A DNA stretch of 64,000 nt from an uncultured Prolixibacteraceae bacterium (lineage in GTDB: Bacteria > Bacteroidota > Bacteroidia > Bacteroidales > Prolixibacteraceae), in contig CAJXZG010000011.1 in assembly GCA_913063265.1 (NCBI GenBank), forward strand, positions 24,015 through 88,014, read 5' to 3'. Numbering within the stretch: the first letter of the stretch is position 1; each line of letters opens with the position of its first letter. Below the pieces are notes generated by a model. That model made no database searches. It worked only from the letters and a program-made list of their open reading frames with translations, and was not told the origin of the DNA. Of the stretch, positions 28,147 through 35,617 are shown in pieces. The position numbers and the translations under genes were made by a program.

Positions 28147-28926
28147 TTAGCTGGATATCAGATTTTTAATAAATTCTTGAATGGAATCAGCAATATTATT
28201 TTCAGAATTTAAGGCTTTTACAAAGGCGCTTCCAACAATAGCACCACTGGCATATTTACAGGCATTTTTAAAAGTTGCATTATCTGAAATTCCAAAGCCG
28301 ATTAATCTTGGATTATTCAGATTCATTTCATTCACCCTTTCAAAATACTCCTTCTTAAAATCCTCTACTTTTTTACCTGCTCCGGTTGTGGATGCCGAAG
28401 AAACCATGTAAATAAAACCTGAACTTGCTTTATCTATTTGTTTTATTCTGGCAACTGAAGTTTGAGGGGTAATCAATAGAATATTATGTAATTTGTATTT
28501 TTCGAAAACAGATTTAAATTCGGACTCATATTCATCCAGGGGCAAGTCCGGAAGTATGGTGCCATCTATTCCAATTTCGGCACATTTAACGCAAAATTTT
28601 TCAACGCCATATTGATATACAGGATTTAAATAACCCATTAAAATCAACGGGATATTTACAGTTTTTCTGATGTCTTTGAGTTGCTCAAATAGTAAATTGA
28701 GGTTCATTCCGTTTTTTAAAGCTATTTCACTGCTTTTTTGAATTGTTGGTCCATCGGCTGTTGGATCTGAAAAAGGCATTCCAATTTCTATAAGGTCAAC
28801 TCCATTTTTTTCAAGTTGCTGAATAATTTTGACTGTGTCATTCAGTTTCGGATATCCGGCGGTAAAGTACACCGAAAATATGTTATGCTTCTTTTCTTCG
28901 AAAAGTTTGTTGATACGATTTTTCAT
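28147..28926 (-). CDS. trpA: Tryptophan synthase alpha subunit
   Basis: TrpA cleaves indole-3-glycerol phosphate to indole, which passes through a tunnel to TrpB. The start is the ATG at 28926 (MKNRINKLFEEKKHNIF, 259 residues). An upstream in-frame extension to 29025 is only translated repeat DNA. The catalytic Glu (E47, DLIEIGMPFSDP) and Asp (D58, TADGPTIQ) are present, and so are the phosphate-binding GFGIS and AIVGSAFV segments. It is the last gene of trpEGDCFBA, 151 bp after trpB, the gap being filled by palindromic repeat copy B. Confidence 0.95.
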   Translation of the reverse strand: MKNRINKLFEEKKHNIFSVYFTAGYPKLNDTVKIIQQLEKNGVDLIEIGMPFSDPTADGPTIQKSSEIALKNGMNLNLLFEQLKDIRKTVNIPLILMGYLNPVYQYGVEKFCVKCAEIGIDGTILPDLPLDEYESEFKSVFEKYKLHNILLITPQTSVARIKQIDKASSGFIYMVSSASTTGAGKKVEDFKKEYFERVNEMNLNNPRLIGFGISDNATFKNACKYASGAIVGSAFVKALNSENNIADSIQEFIKNLISS

Positions 28927-28950
28927 TTTGCTAATTTCATTAATATTTTC

Positions 28951-29073
28951 AATACCCCCCGTTCCGTTTCGGTATCTCCTTCGGAGCTTCCGACCTCCAC
29001 TGTCCCCCTTAATTAAGTGGGACAATTGAAGCCGCTGACCCTATTTTAGGGCAAGGTGGAAATAGGGGGTATT
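28951..29073. repeat. Palindromic MITE-like repeat, copy B (trpB-trpA gap)
   Basis: About 123 bp with ends AATACCCCC (28951-28959) and GGGGGTATT (29065-29073) and an internal TGTCCCCCTT...AAGTGGGACA palindrome near 28999-29020. It shares the internal core and GGGGGTA ends with copy A. Located inside an operon, it must be transcribed and would fold into a large hairpin in the trp mRNA. Confidence 0.8.
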
Positions 29074-29077
29074 TACA

Positions 29078-30259
29078 TTAATATCCAAAATAATTTAAAT
29101 AAGTTTCCATATCCTTATTGCCACTTCCAGAAAGATTGATAACAGTTATATCTTCCGGATTCATTTCAATTTTATCGAGAGCAGCCAGAGCATGTGCCGA
29201 TTCCAGGGCCGGAATAATTCCTTCTTTTTGCGTAAGTAAAAGAACAGCCTGCAGAACTTCTTCGTCGGTGGCAGCAAGGAATTTTGCCCTGCCTGTTTTA
29301 TACAAATGTGCATGTAACGGACCAATTCCAGGATAATCCAGTCCTGCAGAAATGGAATAGGGCTCTGTAATCTGTCCGTCTTTATTTTGCATCAACATAG
29401 TGAGACTGGCATGTAAAACTCCGGGAGAACCAACAGTAAGTGTGGCTGCCGTTTCGTTGGTGTTTATTCCCTTTCCTGCGGCTTCAACACCAATTAGTTC
29501 TACCTGTTCATTATCTAAATAATGATAAAAAGCTCCGGCAGCATTACTCCCGCCACCAACACATGCTATGATACGGGTTGGATTTTCCAATCCGGTTTGT
29601 GTTTTTAGTTGTTTTTTCATTTCTGCACTTATAACCGACTGGAAACGAGCAACCATATCGGGGTAGGGATGAGGACCGACTACTGAACCTATAATATAGT
29701 GTGTATCTTCAGGATTATTTATCCAATCGCGCATGGCTTCATTAGTTGCATCTTTCAGCGTTTTATTACCACTATGAACCGGGATAACTTCTGCTCCCAG
29801 CATTTTCATTTTCTTAACGTTGGGTGCCTGTCGTGACACATCGAGTGCTCCCATATAGACCACACATTTTATGCCTTTTAAAGCACATACAGTTGCGGTA
29901 GCTACTCCATGCTGACCTGCTCCGGTTTCTGCAATAATTCTTGTCTTTCCCAGTTTTTGTGCCAGTAAAATTTGCCCGATTGTGTTATTCAATTTATGTG
30001 AACCAGTATGATTTAGGTCTTCACGTTTTAAATAGATTTTTGTACCGTAATGCTCCGATAAACGATTTGCATGGTATAAAGGAGACGGCCTCCCGACATA
30101 GTTTTTTAAAAGCTGGTCAAATTCTTGTGTAAAACTTTCCGATTCGATTATTTCAAGATACCGGCGTTTTAATTCGTCGATGTTGGTGTACATCATTTCC
30201 GGAATCCAGGCACCGCCAAATTCTCCGTAATATCCTTTTTCGTTAACTTGGTATTTCAT
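29078..30259 (-). CDS. trpB: Tryptophan synthase beta subunit
   Basis: The 393-residue PLP enzyme condenses indole with serine to give tryptophan. The PLP lysine is K89 (HTGSHKLNNTIG), the phosphate-binding loop is VGGGSNAAG, and the catalytic Glu lies in AETGAGQHG. Length is normal for TrpB1 (about 390-400), the form that pairs with TrpA. It lies between palindromic repeats B and C. Confidence 0.97.
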   Translation of the reverse strand: MKYQVNEKGYYGEFGGAWIPEMMYTNIDELKRRYLEIIESESFTQEFDQLLKNYVGRPSPLYHANRLSEHYGTKIYLKREDLNHTGSHKLNNTIGQILLAQKLGKTRIIAETGAGQHGVATATVCALKGIKCVVYMGALDVSRQAPNVKKMKMLGAEVIPVHSGNKTLKDATNEAMRDWINNPEDTHYIIGSVVGPHPYPDMVARFQSVISAEMKKQLKTQTGLENPTRIIACVGGGSNAAGAFYHYLDNEQVELIGVEAAGKGINTNETAATLTVGSPGVLHASLTMLMQNKDGQITEPYSISAGLDYPGIGPLHAHLYKTGRAKFLAATDEEVLQAVLLLTQKEGIIPALESAHALAALDKIEMNPEDITVINLSGSGNKDMETYLNYFGY

Positions 30260-30286
30260 TGTCTTTTCTTATCCTATTAATTCTTT

Positions 30287-30382
30287 AACCCCCTGTCTCT
30301 CCTTCGTCGCTCCTGTCCCCCTATAGGGGGACAATTGAAGAAATGAGACGGCTTGACCGTTTCATTTACGAAATAGGGGGTG
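30287..30382. repeat. Palindromic MITE-like repeat, copy C (trpF-trpB gap)
   Basis: About 96 bp with ends ACCCCCTGT and ATAGGGGGT, and the inner palindrome TGTCCCCCTATAGGGGGACA. The sequence GACAATTGAAG after the core is shared with copy B. It fills nearly the whole intergenic gap between trpF and trpB. Confidence 0.8.
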
Positions 30383-30383
30383 C

Positions 30384-31007
30384 TCATTTTTTTAATTCCT
30401 TTATAAACTCCTTTAGTTTCTCTAAATTCTTTAATCCCGGTTCATCTTCAAAACCGCTGTTTAAATCGACCCCAGCCAGTTTTGGATGTTTTATTTCCAG
30501 AATACTTTTTACATCATTCGGTCCAATGCCGCCACTTAAAAAGAATGGTGTTATTCCTTTATATTTTTCCAGAATTTCCCAGTTAAATTTTTTGCCTGAA
30601 CCCCCGTGTTGTTTTGTTTTTGTATCAAATAAAACATAGTCAACAACACCTTCATACGGAATGGTTTTTTCAAAATCAAAATTCTCAACTATCGGAAAGG
30701 CTTTGATTATTTTTAAACCCTGATTTTTCAATAACTGACATGTTTTTGGATTTTCGTTTCCGTGTAACTGAATAAAACCAAGTCTAAATTTTTTAGCAAG
30801 TTGTAAAATTTTAAAAGCATTCTCATCTACAAAAACACCTACATTTTTCTTGTTGGATTGAAATAAATCTGATTCAGGATTGTCCCCAACATATCGTTTT
30901 GAAGGAGCATAAAAAATGAAACCCAACAAATCAATCCCGAGTGCTTCAACAGCTTCCCGATTTTGGGTGAATTTCATTCCACAAACTTTTATTAATAGTT
31001 TTTTCAT
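30384..31007 (-). CDS. trpF: Phosphoribosylanthranilate isomerase
   Basis: TrpF converts phosphoribosylanthranilate to CdRP. I choose the ATG at 31007 (MKKLLIKVCGMKFTQN, 207 residues); an in-frame ATG at 31031 would add eight residues. The catalytic Cys in KVCGMK and Asp in VDLNSGFE are present, as are LHGNE and the phosphate-binding LSGGIG. It lies 110 bp after trpC and is followed directly by repeat C. Confidence 0.93.
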   Translation of the reverse strand: MKKLLIKVCGMKFTQNREAVEALGIDLLGFIFYAPSKRYVGDNPESDLFQSNKKNVGVFVDENAFKILQLAKKFRLGFIQLHGNENPKTCQLLKNQGLKIIKAFPIVENFDFEKTIPYEGVVDYVLFDTKTKQHGGSGKKFNWEILEKYKGITPFFLSGGIGPNDVKSILEIKHPKLAGVDLNSGFEDEPGLKNLEKLKEFIKELKK

Positions 31008-31117
31008 TTCGATGTTCGATTCTTTTTTCATGATTTTTGTTTACCGGTACAACAAAAATACACGCTATAAGTGTTATCAATAAATACTTTTATCCCCATC
31101 TTAAAAGGTGGAGTAAT

Positions 31118-31900
31118 TTACAATTGTTTAATCAGCTTCTTACATGCTTCTCCCGGATTATCATTCTTCATAAAAGATTCGCCAATTAAAAATCCCTTAA
31201 ATCCATGTTTACGTAAATATCTTATTTCATCAGCTCCGGCCAATCCGCTTTCCGAAATTTTTACAAACTTATCCGGAATCAATTTTGAAAGGGAAACAGA
31301 AGTTTCTACATCCACTTCAAAAGTTTTAAGATTACGGTTGTTTACTCCAACAATATCAACATAATCGTTAACCACTTCCAGTTCCTTACTATTATGAATT
31401 TCCATTAATACATCCAGTCCCAGTTCTTTGGCTTTCTTTGCCAGTTGAAGTGCTTTTTCCTGAGATAAACAAGCTGCTATGAGTAAAATCACATCCGCTC
31501 CGTAGGCTTTGGCTTCCACTATTTGATATTCGTCAATCATAAAATCCTTACGCAGGATAGGAATATCGGGATTGGTTTCACGTGCTTTAACCAGATTCGC
31601 CAATGTTCCGCCAAAATATTCATAATCGGTTAAAACAGAAAGACAGGAAGCACCGGCATCGACGTATGCTTTTGTAACTTCTTCAACTTTTACCCTGAAA
31701 TTTATTTCACCCTTTGAAGGAGATTTTTGTTTGAACTCAGCAATTATACCACTGACATTTTCTTTTAATAAATTCTCTTTTAGTGAAATACATTTCCTGT
31801 TGAAAAGTGGATAGTCTTTCAGTTTTTCAACATTCACAACCTTTTTTTGGTTGGCAACTTCTGCTTTTTTTGTTTCTATTATTTTATCGAGTATGTTCAT
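31118..31900 (-). CDS. trpC: Indole-3-glycerol phosphate synthase
   Basis: The 260-residue TIM-barrel enzyme closes CdRP to indole-3-glycerol phosphate. Family motifs are present: IAEFKQKSPSKG near residue 53 with the catalytic Lys, LRKDFM, GVNNRNLKTF and SESGL. It is a stand-alone TrpC, not fused to TrpF. The 111-bp gap from trpD is AT-rich with short repeats of CAAATTT. Confidence 0.96.
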   Translation of the reverse strand: MNILDKIIETKKAEVANQKKVVNVEKLKDYPLFNRKCISLKENLLKENVSGIIAEFKQKSPSKGEINFRVKVEEVTKAYVDAGASCLSVLTDYEYFGGTLANLVKARETNPDIPILRKDFMIDEYQIVEAKAYGADVILLIAACLSQEKALQLAKKAKELGLDVLMEIHNSKELEVVNDYVDIVGVNNRNLKTFEVDVETSVSLSKLIPDKFVKISESGLAGADEIRYLRKHGFKGFLIGESFMKNDNPGEACKKLIKQL

Positions 31901-32011
31901 ATGTTAAAATTCCAAAATGTCAATTATCAAATTTCAAATAAGACCCAATTTGGAAATTTGGATTTTGAAAATTGATATTTATTTGAGTTTTGTTTTTTGA
32001 GATTTGAATTT

Positions 32012-32998
32012 TTAAGTTGTTATTGCTTCTAATTTCCTCAATGCACTTCCGCTTTCCAACGATTCTCTTGCCATCCCAACACATTCTATCAAATTTTTAT
32101 CTGAATGAACCAACTGCAATCCCAAAGCGGCATTGGCTATTACCGCATTGTTTTGTTCGGGTGTTCCTTTATTTTCCAGAATATTCATAAAGATTTTGGC
32201 AGCTTCTTCGATAGTTTCTCCACCAAACAATTTTTCAGGAGCAATTTTTTCCATACCAAAATCAGACGGAGAAAGTATCCTTTCTGTATTTTTTAAAGCA
32301 ATATGTGCGTTATCGGTTAATGATACCTCATCGTAACCATCTGTACTATTTACTATTACAAAATTAATGTCCAGTGTTTCGTAAACTTTTTTGTAATGAT
32401 TAAAATTAACCTCATTATTCACGCCAAGCACCTGAAATTTTGGAGATGAAGGATTAATCATAGGTCCCAGAATATTAAAAAATGTTTGAACTTTTAAAGC
32501 CCTGCGAACCGGTGCTATATGTTTCATAGCCGGATGGAAAAGTGGGGCATGTAAAAAACAAAAATTTCCTTTCAGTAAATCCTCTTTTAGCCTGTTAATA
32601 TGGTTGCTGAATTTATATCCCAGGTATTCAAGTACATTTGAAGAGCCACTGGTAGAACTTGCTGCGTAATTACCATGCTTGGTTACATTTATTCCTGTTC
32701 CTGCAATCAGAAAACAGGCCAGTGTGGAGATATTAAAAGTATTTTTTCCATCGCCACCGGTTCCTACAACATCTATCCCGTTAAATTCTGAAAGATCGGT
32801 TGTTAAACTTAATTCGTCCATAGCATCGCGAAAACCAGCCAATTCTTCTGATGCAACAGGCCTCATGCGAAAAACAGTAAGAAAAGATGCAAACTCTGCA
32901 TCACTGTGTTTTCCTTGCCCAACTTCAAACAAACTTTGTTTTGCCTGCTCACGGGTAAGATTTTTACCGGTGAAAAGATATTCAAGTAATTCCTTCAT
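32012..32998 (-). CDS. trpD: Anthranilate phosphoribosyltransferase
   Basis: The 328-residue protein transfers phosphoribose from PRPP to anthranilate. The PRPP motif GTGGDGKNTFNIST is near residue 80, and KHGNYAASS and the DGYDEVS metal region follow. It starts one base after the trpG stop, so translation is coupled. No glutaminase fusion is present. Confidence 0.96.
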   Translation of the reverse strand: MKELLEYLFTGKNLTREQAKQSLFEVGQGKHSDAEFASFLTVFRMRPVASEELAGFRDAMDELSLTTDLSEFNGIDVVGTGGDGKNTFNISTLACFLIAGTGINVTKHGNYAASSTSGSSNVLEYLGYKFSNHINRLKEDLLKGNFCFLHAPLFHPAMKHIAPVRRALKVQTFFNILGPMINPSSPKFQVLGVNNEVNFNHYKKVYETLDINFVIVNSTDGYDEVSLTDNAHIALKNTERILSPSDFGMEKIAPEKLFGGETIEEAAKIFMNILENKGTPEQNNAVIANAALGLQLVHSDKNLIECVGMARESLESGSALRKLEAITT

Positions 32999-32999
32999 T

Positions 33000-33581
33000 T
33001 TAGTTTTGTTTAGTCGGGTTTAACCAGTTTTGAATTATTTGTTCGCCTAAAGGTGTTAACACCGATTCCGGATGAAATTGTACACTTTGAATATCATACT
33101 CGTTATGTTGCATCGACATTATCATTCCTTCCTCATCGTAACTTGTTACCTCGAAACATTCAGGAAGATTTTCCTTTTCAACAATCCATGAATGGTATCT
33201 TCCAACTTCAAAAGTTTTAGGTAAATTTTTAAAAAGGACAGACTTATTTTCAGTTTGTTCCACCGGAGTGGCAATGCCATGCAGTACTTTATTCATATTA
33301 TGAAGTTTTCCCCCAAAAGCTTCTCCAATTGCCTGATGTCCTAAACAAACCCCAAGCATACTTTTTTGTGGCCCATACATTTTAATAATGTCAAGCAATA
33401 ACCCTGCTTCTTCCGGAATTCCGGGGCCGGGAGAGAGAACAATCTTGTCGTATTTTTCAATTTCTTTAAGTGAAATTTCATCATTTCGAAACACGTCAAC
33501 CTGTTTGCCCGAAATTTTTTTAATGGCATGTACAAGGTTATAAGTGAATGAATCGTAATTGTCGATAACTAATATTTTCAT
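33000..33581 (-). CDS. trpG: Anthranilate synthase glutaminase subunit
   Basis: The 193-residue class I glutamine amidotransferase supplies ammonia to TrpE. The triad is visible: C79 in LGVCLGHQ, and His and Glu in VQFHPES near the C-terminus; the oxyanion motif SPGPGIP is at about 50. It could also serve para-aminobenzoate synthesis, as TrpG does in some bacteria. Confidence 0.95.
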   Translation of the reverse strand: MKILVIDNYDSFTYNLVHAIKKISGKQVDVFRNDEISLKEIEKYDKIVLSPGPGIPEEAGLLLDIIKMYGPQKSMLGVCLGHQAIGEAFGGKLHNMNKVLHGIATPVEQTENKSVLFKNLPKTFEVGRYHSWIVEKENLPECFEVTSYDEEGMIMSMQHNEYDIQSVQFHPESVLTPLGEQIIQNWLNPTKQN

Positions 33582-33590
33582 GATATAAAG

Positions 33591-33620
33591 TCGGAAGTCA
33601 GAAGTCGGAAGTCAGAAGTA
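33591..33620. repeat. Short tandem repeat between trpE and trpG
   Basis: The 14-mer GTCGGAAGTCAGAA occurs twice in tandem in the 116-bp gap. It looks like neutral repeat DNA. Confidence 0.7.
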
Positions 33621-33697
33621 ATTCTTCTTATTCGAAATTCGTATTCCATTTTTAGTTGTTTTTTTTATTGAATTACAGAAAACTGCTACTGAGACTG

Positions 33698-35107
33698 TTA
33701 ACTAATCTCTTTAGCCATTTCAATTGCTTTTTTCAAAGCTGCTAATTTATTATTTACTTCCTGAAGTTCACTTTCTTCTTTCGAATCAGCAACAATTCCG
33801 GCACCGGCCTGGTAATACAATTTGTTATTTTTGCTCAAAAACGATCGAATCATAATAGCATGGTTTACGGTTCTGTCGAAACCAAGATAACCTATACATC
33901 CACCATAATAACCACGGTTTTGATTCTCGTATTTATCAATCAGTTCCATGGCTTTATATTTAGGCGCACCTGAAAGTGTTCCGGCAGGAAAAGTTTCCCC
34001 CAATACTTTTATCAGGTTTGTGTTGTCGTTTATCTCACCCGATACCTGCGAAACCAAATGAATAACATGTGAAAAAAATTGTACCTCCCGATAGGTCTCA
34101 ACAATTACATTTTCTGCATTACGACTAAGATCATTTCTGGCTAAATCAACCAGCATTACATGTTCTGCATTTTCTTTGGGATCTTTACTTAACTGTTCGG
34201 CCAGTTCACGATCCTGTTCATCGTTACCTGTACGTTTAAATGTTCCTGCAATGGGATGAATGTACGCCTTATTCTCTTTTATTCGGATCTCAGCTTCCGG
34301 ACTGGACCCGAAAATGCGGTAATTCCCATAATCAAAATAAAACAAATAAGGCGATGGATTGACAGAACGCAATGCACGGTAAACATTAAAATCGTCACCT
34401 TCATATTCCTGAGAAAACTGCCTGCTGAGTACAATTTGGAAAACATCACCACGGTAACAATGTTCTTTTCCTTTTGTTACCATAAATTTATATTCTTCAT
34501 CGGAAATGTTGGATGCTTCTTTACCGGTTAATTGAAATTTGCCGGTTGAAAAATTCAGATTAACCAAAAGATGATGAACATAGTCCATTTGCGACTGCTC
34601 TCCTTCCAACAGGTTTTCAACCATGTGAATGATATTTTTATGATGGTCGATGGCAACCACATACTTGTAAAAACAGTATTTTACCTCAGGGATTTTGTAT
34701 TCTTCTTTGGACTCATTTTTAAATCGAATACTTTCAAAATGTTGAATCGCATCGAAGTTTACATAGCCAAACAAGCCGTTTGCCGGAAGTTCAATTTCAT
34801 CAGTTTCGACATTAAAAGTTTTAAAAAAGGAATCGAGTTCATCGTGTAAAATTCTGTCTTTTGCGAGTGAAAATTTTTCTTTTTCTTTTCCGGGCAGGTC
34901 CTTTTCAACCTGACCATCGCTTACTTTAAAACAGGCCATCGGACTAAATGCGATAAATGAATATGCATTTTCGTTGCCATGGTAATCCGAACTTTCAAGG
35001 AGAATGGATTTCGGATAAAGTGTTCGCAGTCGAAGATAAATACTAACCGGGGTTACCGTATCGGCGAGTATTTTTCTGACAACTGGTTTAAATTTTAGTT
35101 TTTCCAT
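33698..35107 (-). CDS. trpE: Anthranilate synthase component I
   Basis: TrpE converts chorismate to anthranilate. The start is the ATG at 35107 (MEKLKFKPVVRKILADT, 469 residues); the further ten in-frame codons upstream are repeat DNA. The feedback site region LLESSDYHGNE is near residue 40. Chorismate-binding motifs follow: FGSSPEAEIR, AGTFKRTGN, LVDLARNDLS and SGAPKYKAMELI. First structural gene of the operon, preceded by the trpL attenuator. Confidence 0.96.
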   Translation of the reverse strand: MEKLKFKPVVRKILADTVTPVSIYLRLRTLYPKSILLESSDYHGNENAYSFIAFSPMACFKVSDGQVEKDLPGKEKEKFSLAKDRILHDELDSFFKTFNVETDEIELPANGLFGYVNFDAIQHFESIRFKNESKEEYKIPEVKYCFYKYVVAIDHHKNIIHMVENLLEGEQSQMDYVHHLLVNLNFSTGKFQLTGKEASNISDEEYKFMVTKGKEHCYRGDVFQIVLSRQFSQEYEGDDFNVYRALRSVNPSPYLFYFDYGNYRIFGSSPEAEIRIKENKAYIHPIAGTFKRTGNDEQDRELAEQLSKDPKENAEHVMLVDLARNDLSRNAENVIVETYREVQFFSHVIHLVSQVSGEINDNTNLIKVLGETFPAGTLSGAPKYKAMELIDKYENQNRGYYGGCIGYLGFDRTVNHAIMIRSFLSKNNKLYYQAGAGIVADSKEESELQEVNNKLAALKKAIEMAKEIS

Positions 35108-35115
35108 AATAATTC

Positions 35116-35149
35116 CAGCCCCCCTCAATTCCCCCAAGGGGGGAGGTTA
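35116..35149. repeat. Short GC-rich palindrome upstream of trpE
   Basis: CCCCCCTC and GAGGGG-type arms flank CAATTCCCCCAAG just upstream of the trpE ATG. It is related in style to repeats A-C but shorter. A second palindromic patch (CTTTGGACAGGGTAAGGGAG) lies near 35215-35235. Confidence 0.55.
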
Positions 35150-35240
35150 GGCTATCTATTTTTTAGTTAATATTTTCTTTTTTCATGTTCATTCTTTTAT
35201 TCTTTTTCCTTCTCCTTTGGACAGGGTAAGGGAGAGGCTC

Positions 35241-35295
35241 CTAAAACCAGAAACGGCTCATCGCGAATTTCGATGAGCCGTTTCTATGGTTTTAA
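35241..35295 (-). promoter_or_regulatory. trp attenuator hairpin
   Basis: On the minus strand AGAAACGGCTCATCG and CGATGAGCCGTTTCT form a perfect 15-bp stem (arms 35285-35271 and 35263-35249) with loop AAATTCG. AAAACC and GGTTTT can extend the base past a bulge. A competing 7-bp pairing joins TGGCGTT, overlapping the third Trp codon of trpL, with AACGCCA (35305-35299). A second AGAAACG-like copy there could also pair with the distal arm. This is the arrangement expected for ribosome-stalling attenuation. Classical U-tract strength is modest, so the off mechanism is uncertain. Confidence 0.75.
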
Positions 35296-35313
35296 CAATG
35301 GCGTTTCTTCTCT

Positions 35314-35370
35314 TCACGAATTTTGCAAAAAGTTGTAACGCCACCACCAAATGTTATTTAATCCTGTCAT
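35314..35370 (-). CDS. trpL: trp operon leader peptide with three tandem Trp codons
   Basis: An ATG at 35370 opens an 18-codon frame reading MTGLNNIWWWRYNFLQNS and ending in TGA. The three TGG codons (35349-35341) are consecutive. It lies about 200 bp upstream of trpE on the same strand, and its Trp codons overlap the first arm of the attenuator. When charged tRNA-Trp is scarce, a ribosome should stall there and free the second arm. It matches the concept of the Bacteroid-trp leader motif known upstream of trp genes in Bacteroidota; membership in that family was not tested. Confidence 0.88.
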   Translation of the reverse strand: MTGLNNIWWWRYNFLQNS

Positions 35371-35387
35371 TGTAAATCTCTGTTAAC

Positions 35388-35420
35388 AAAAAAAACCTGC
35401 TTTCTAATGTTAGAAGCAGG
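35388..35420 (-). terminator. Terminator directly upstream of trpL
   Basis: On the minus strand CCTGCTTCTAA and TTAGAAAGCAGG pair (one bulge, 11 bp) around loop CA, followed by eight T's. It ends 18 bases before the trpL ATG, leaving no room for a separate trp promoter after it. Confidence 0.88.
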
Positions 35421-35541
35421 CCTTCAATATCTTTTAAAAAATACCAATATGGCTCTTTAACTTCTAACTTACGCAAGAAGACCCCACCACGGAAGCCATA
35501 TTGTATTTATATTTTTAATCATACTTTTTTGTAATCTTTTG
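35388..35541 (-). ncRNA. Structured RNA element upstream of trpL (unknown family)
   Basis: Between a promoter-like motif (about 35541-35571) and the terminator at 35388 lies about 150 nt without a convincing ORF. A 9-bp stem closes it (AATATGGCT 35502-35494 with AGCCATATT 35454-35446). An inner hairpin is made by CTTCT and AGAAG around TGCGTAAGTT, next to a G-rich strand (GTGGTGGGG). It could be an independent small RNA or an aptamer-like leader whose terminator precedes trpL. I do not recognise the family. Confidence 0.5.
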
Positions 35542-35571
35542 CAAAGATGAACTTTTTTCAGGAAAAACAAA
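35541..35571 (-). promoter_or_regulatory. Candidate promoter for the trp leader / RNA element
   Basis: On the minus strand a -33-like TTTG (35571-35568) is followed after about 18-19 bp by CATCTTTGC (about 35549-35541), close to the Bacteroidota -7 consensus TAnnTTTG. It is the only good candidate between sprA and trpL. Confidence 0.55.
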
Positions 35572-35591
35572 ATAAATCTGATTTTGTTTTT
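35563..35591 (-). terminator. Terminator of sprA
   Basis: AAAAACAAAAT and ATTTTGTTTTT (minus strand) pair perfectly for 11 bp around CAGATTT, ending in T's, 27 bp after the sprA stop. The stem is AT-only. Confidence 0.65.
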
Positions 35592-35617
35592 TGTTAAACT
35601 AAAAAAATAACATCAGA

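Noticed and set aside
28927..29025. N-terminal extension of trpA
   Set aside because: The added residues are translated palindromic repeat DNA and do not fit TrpA; the start at 28926 gives a normal protein.
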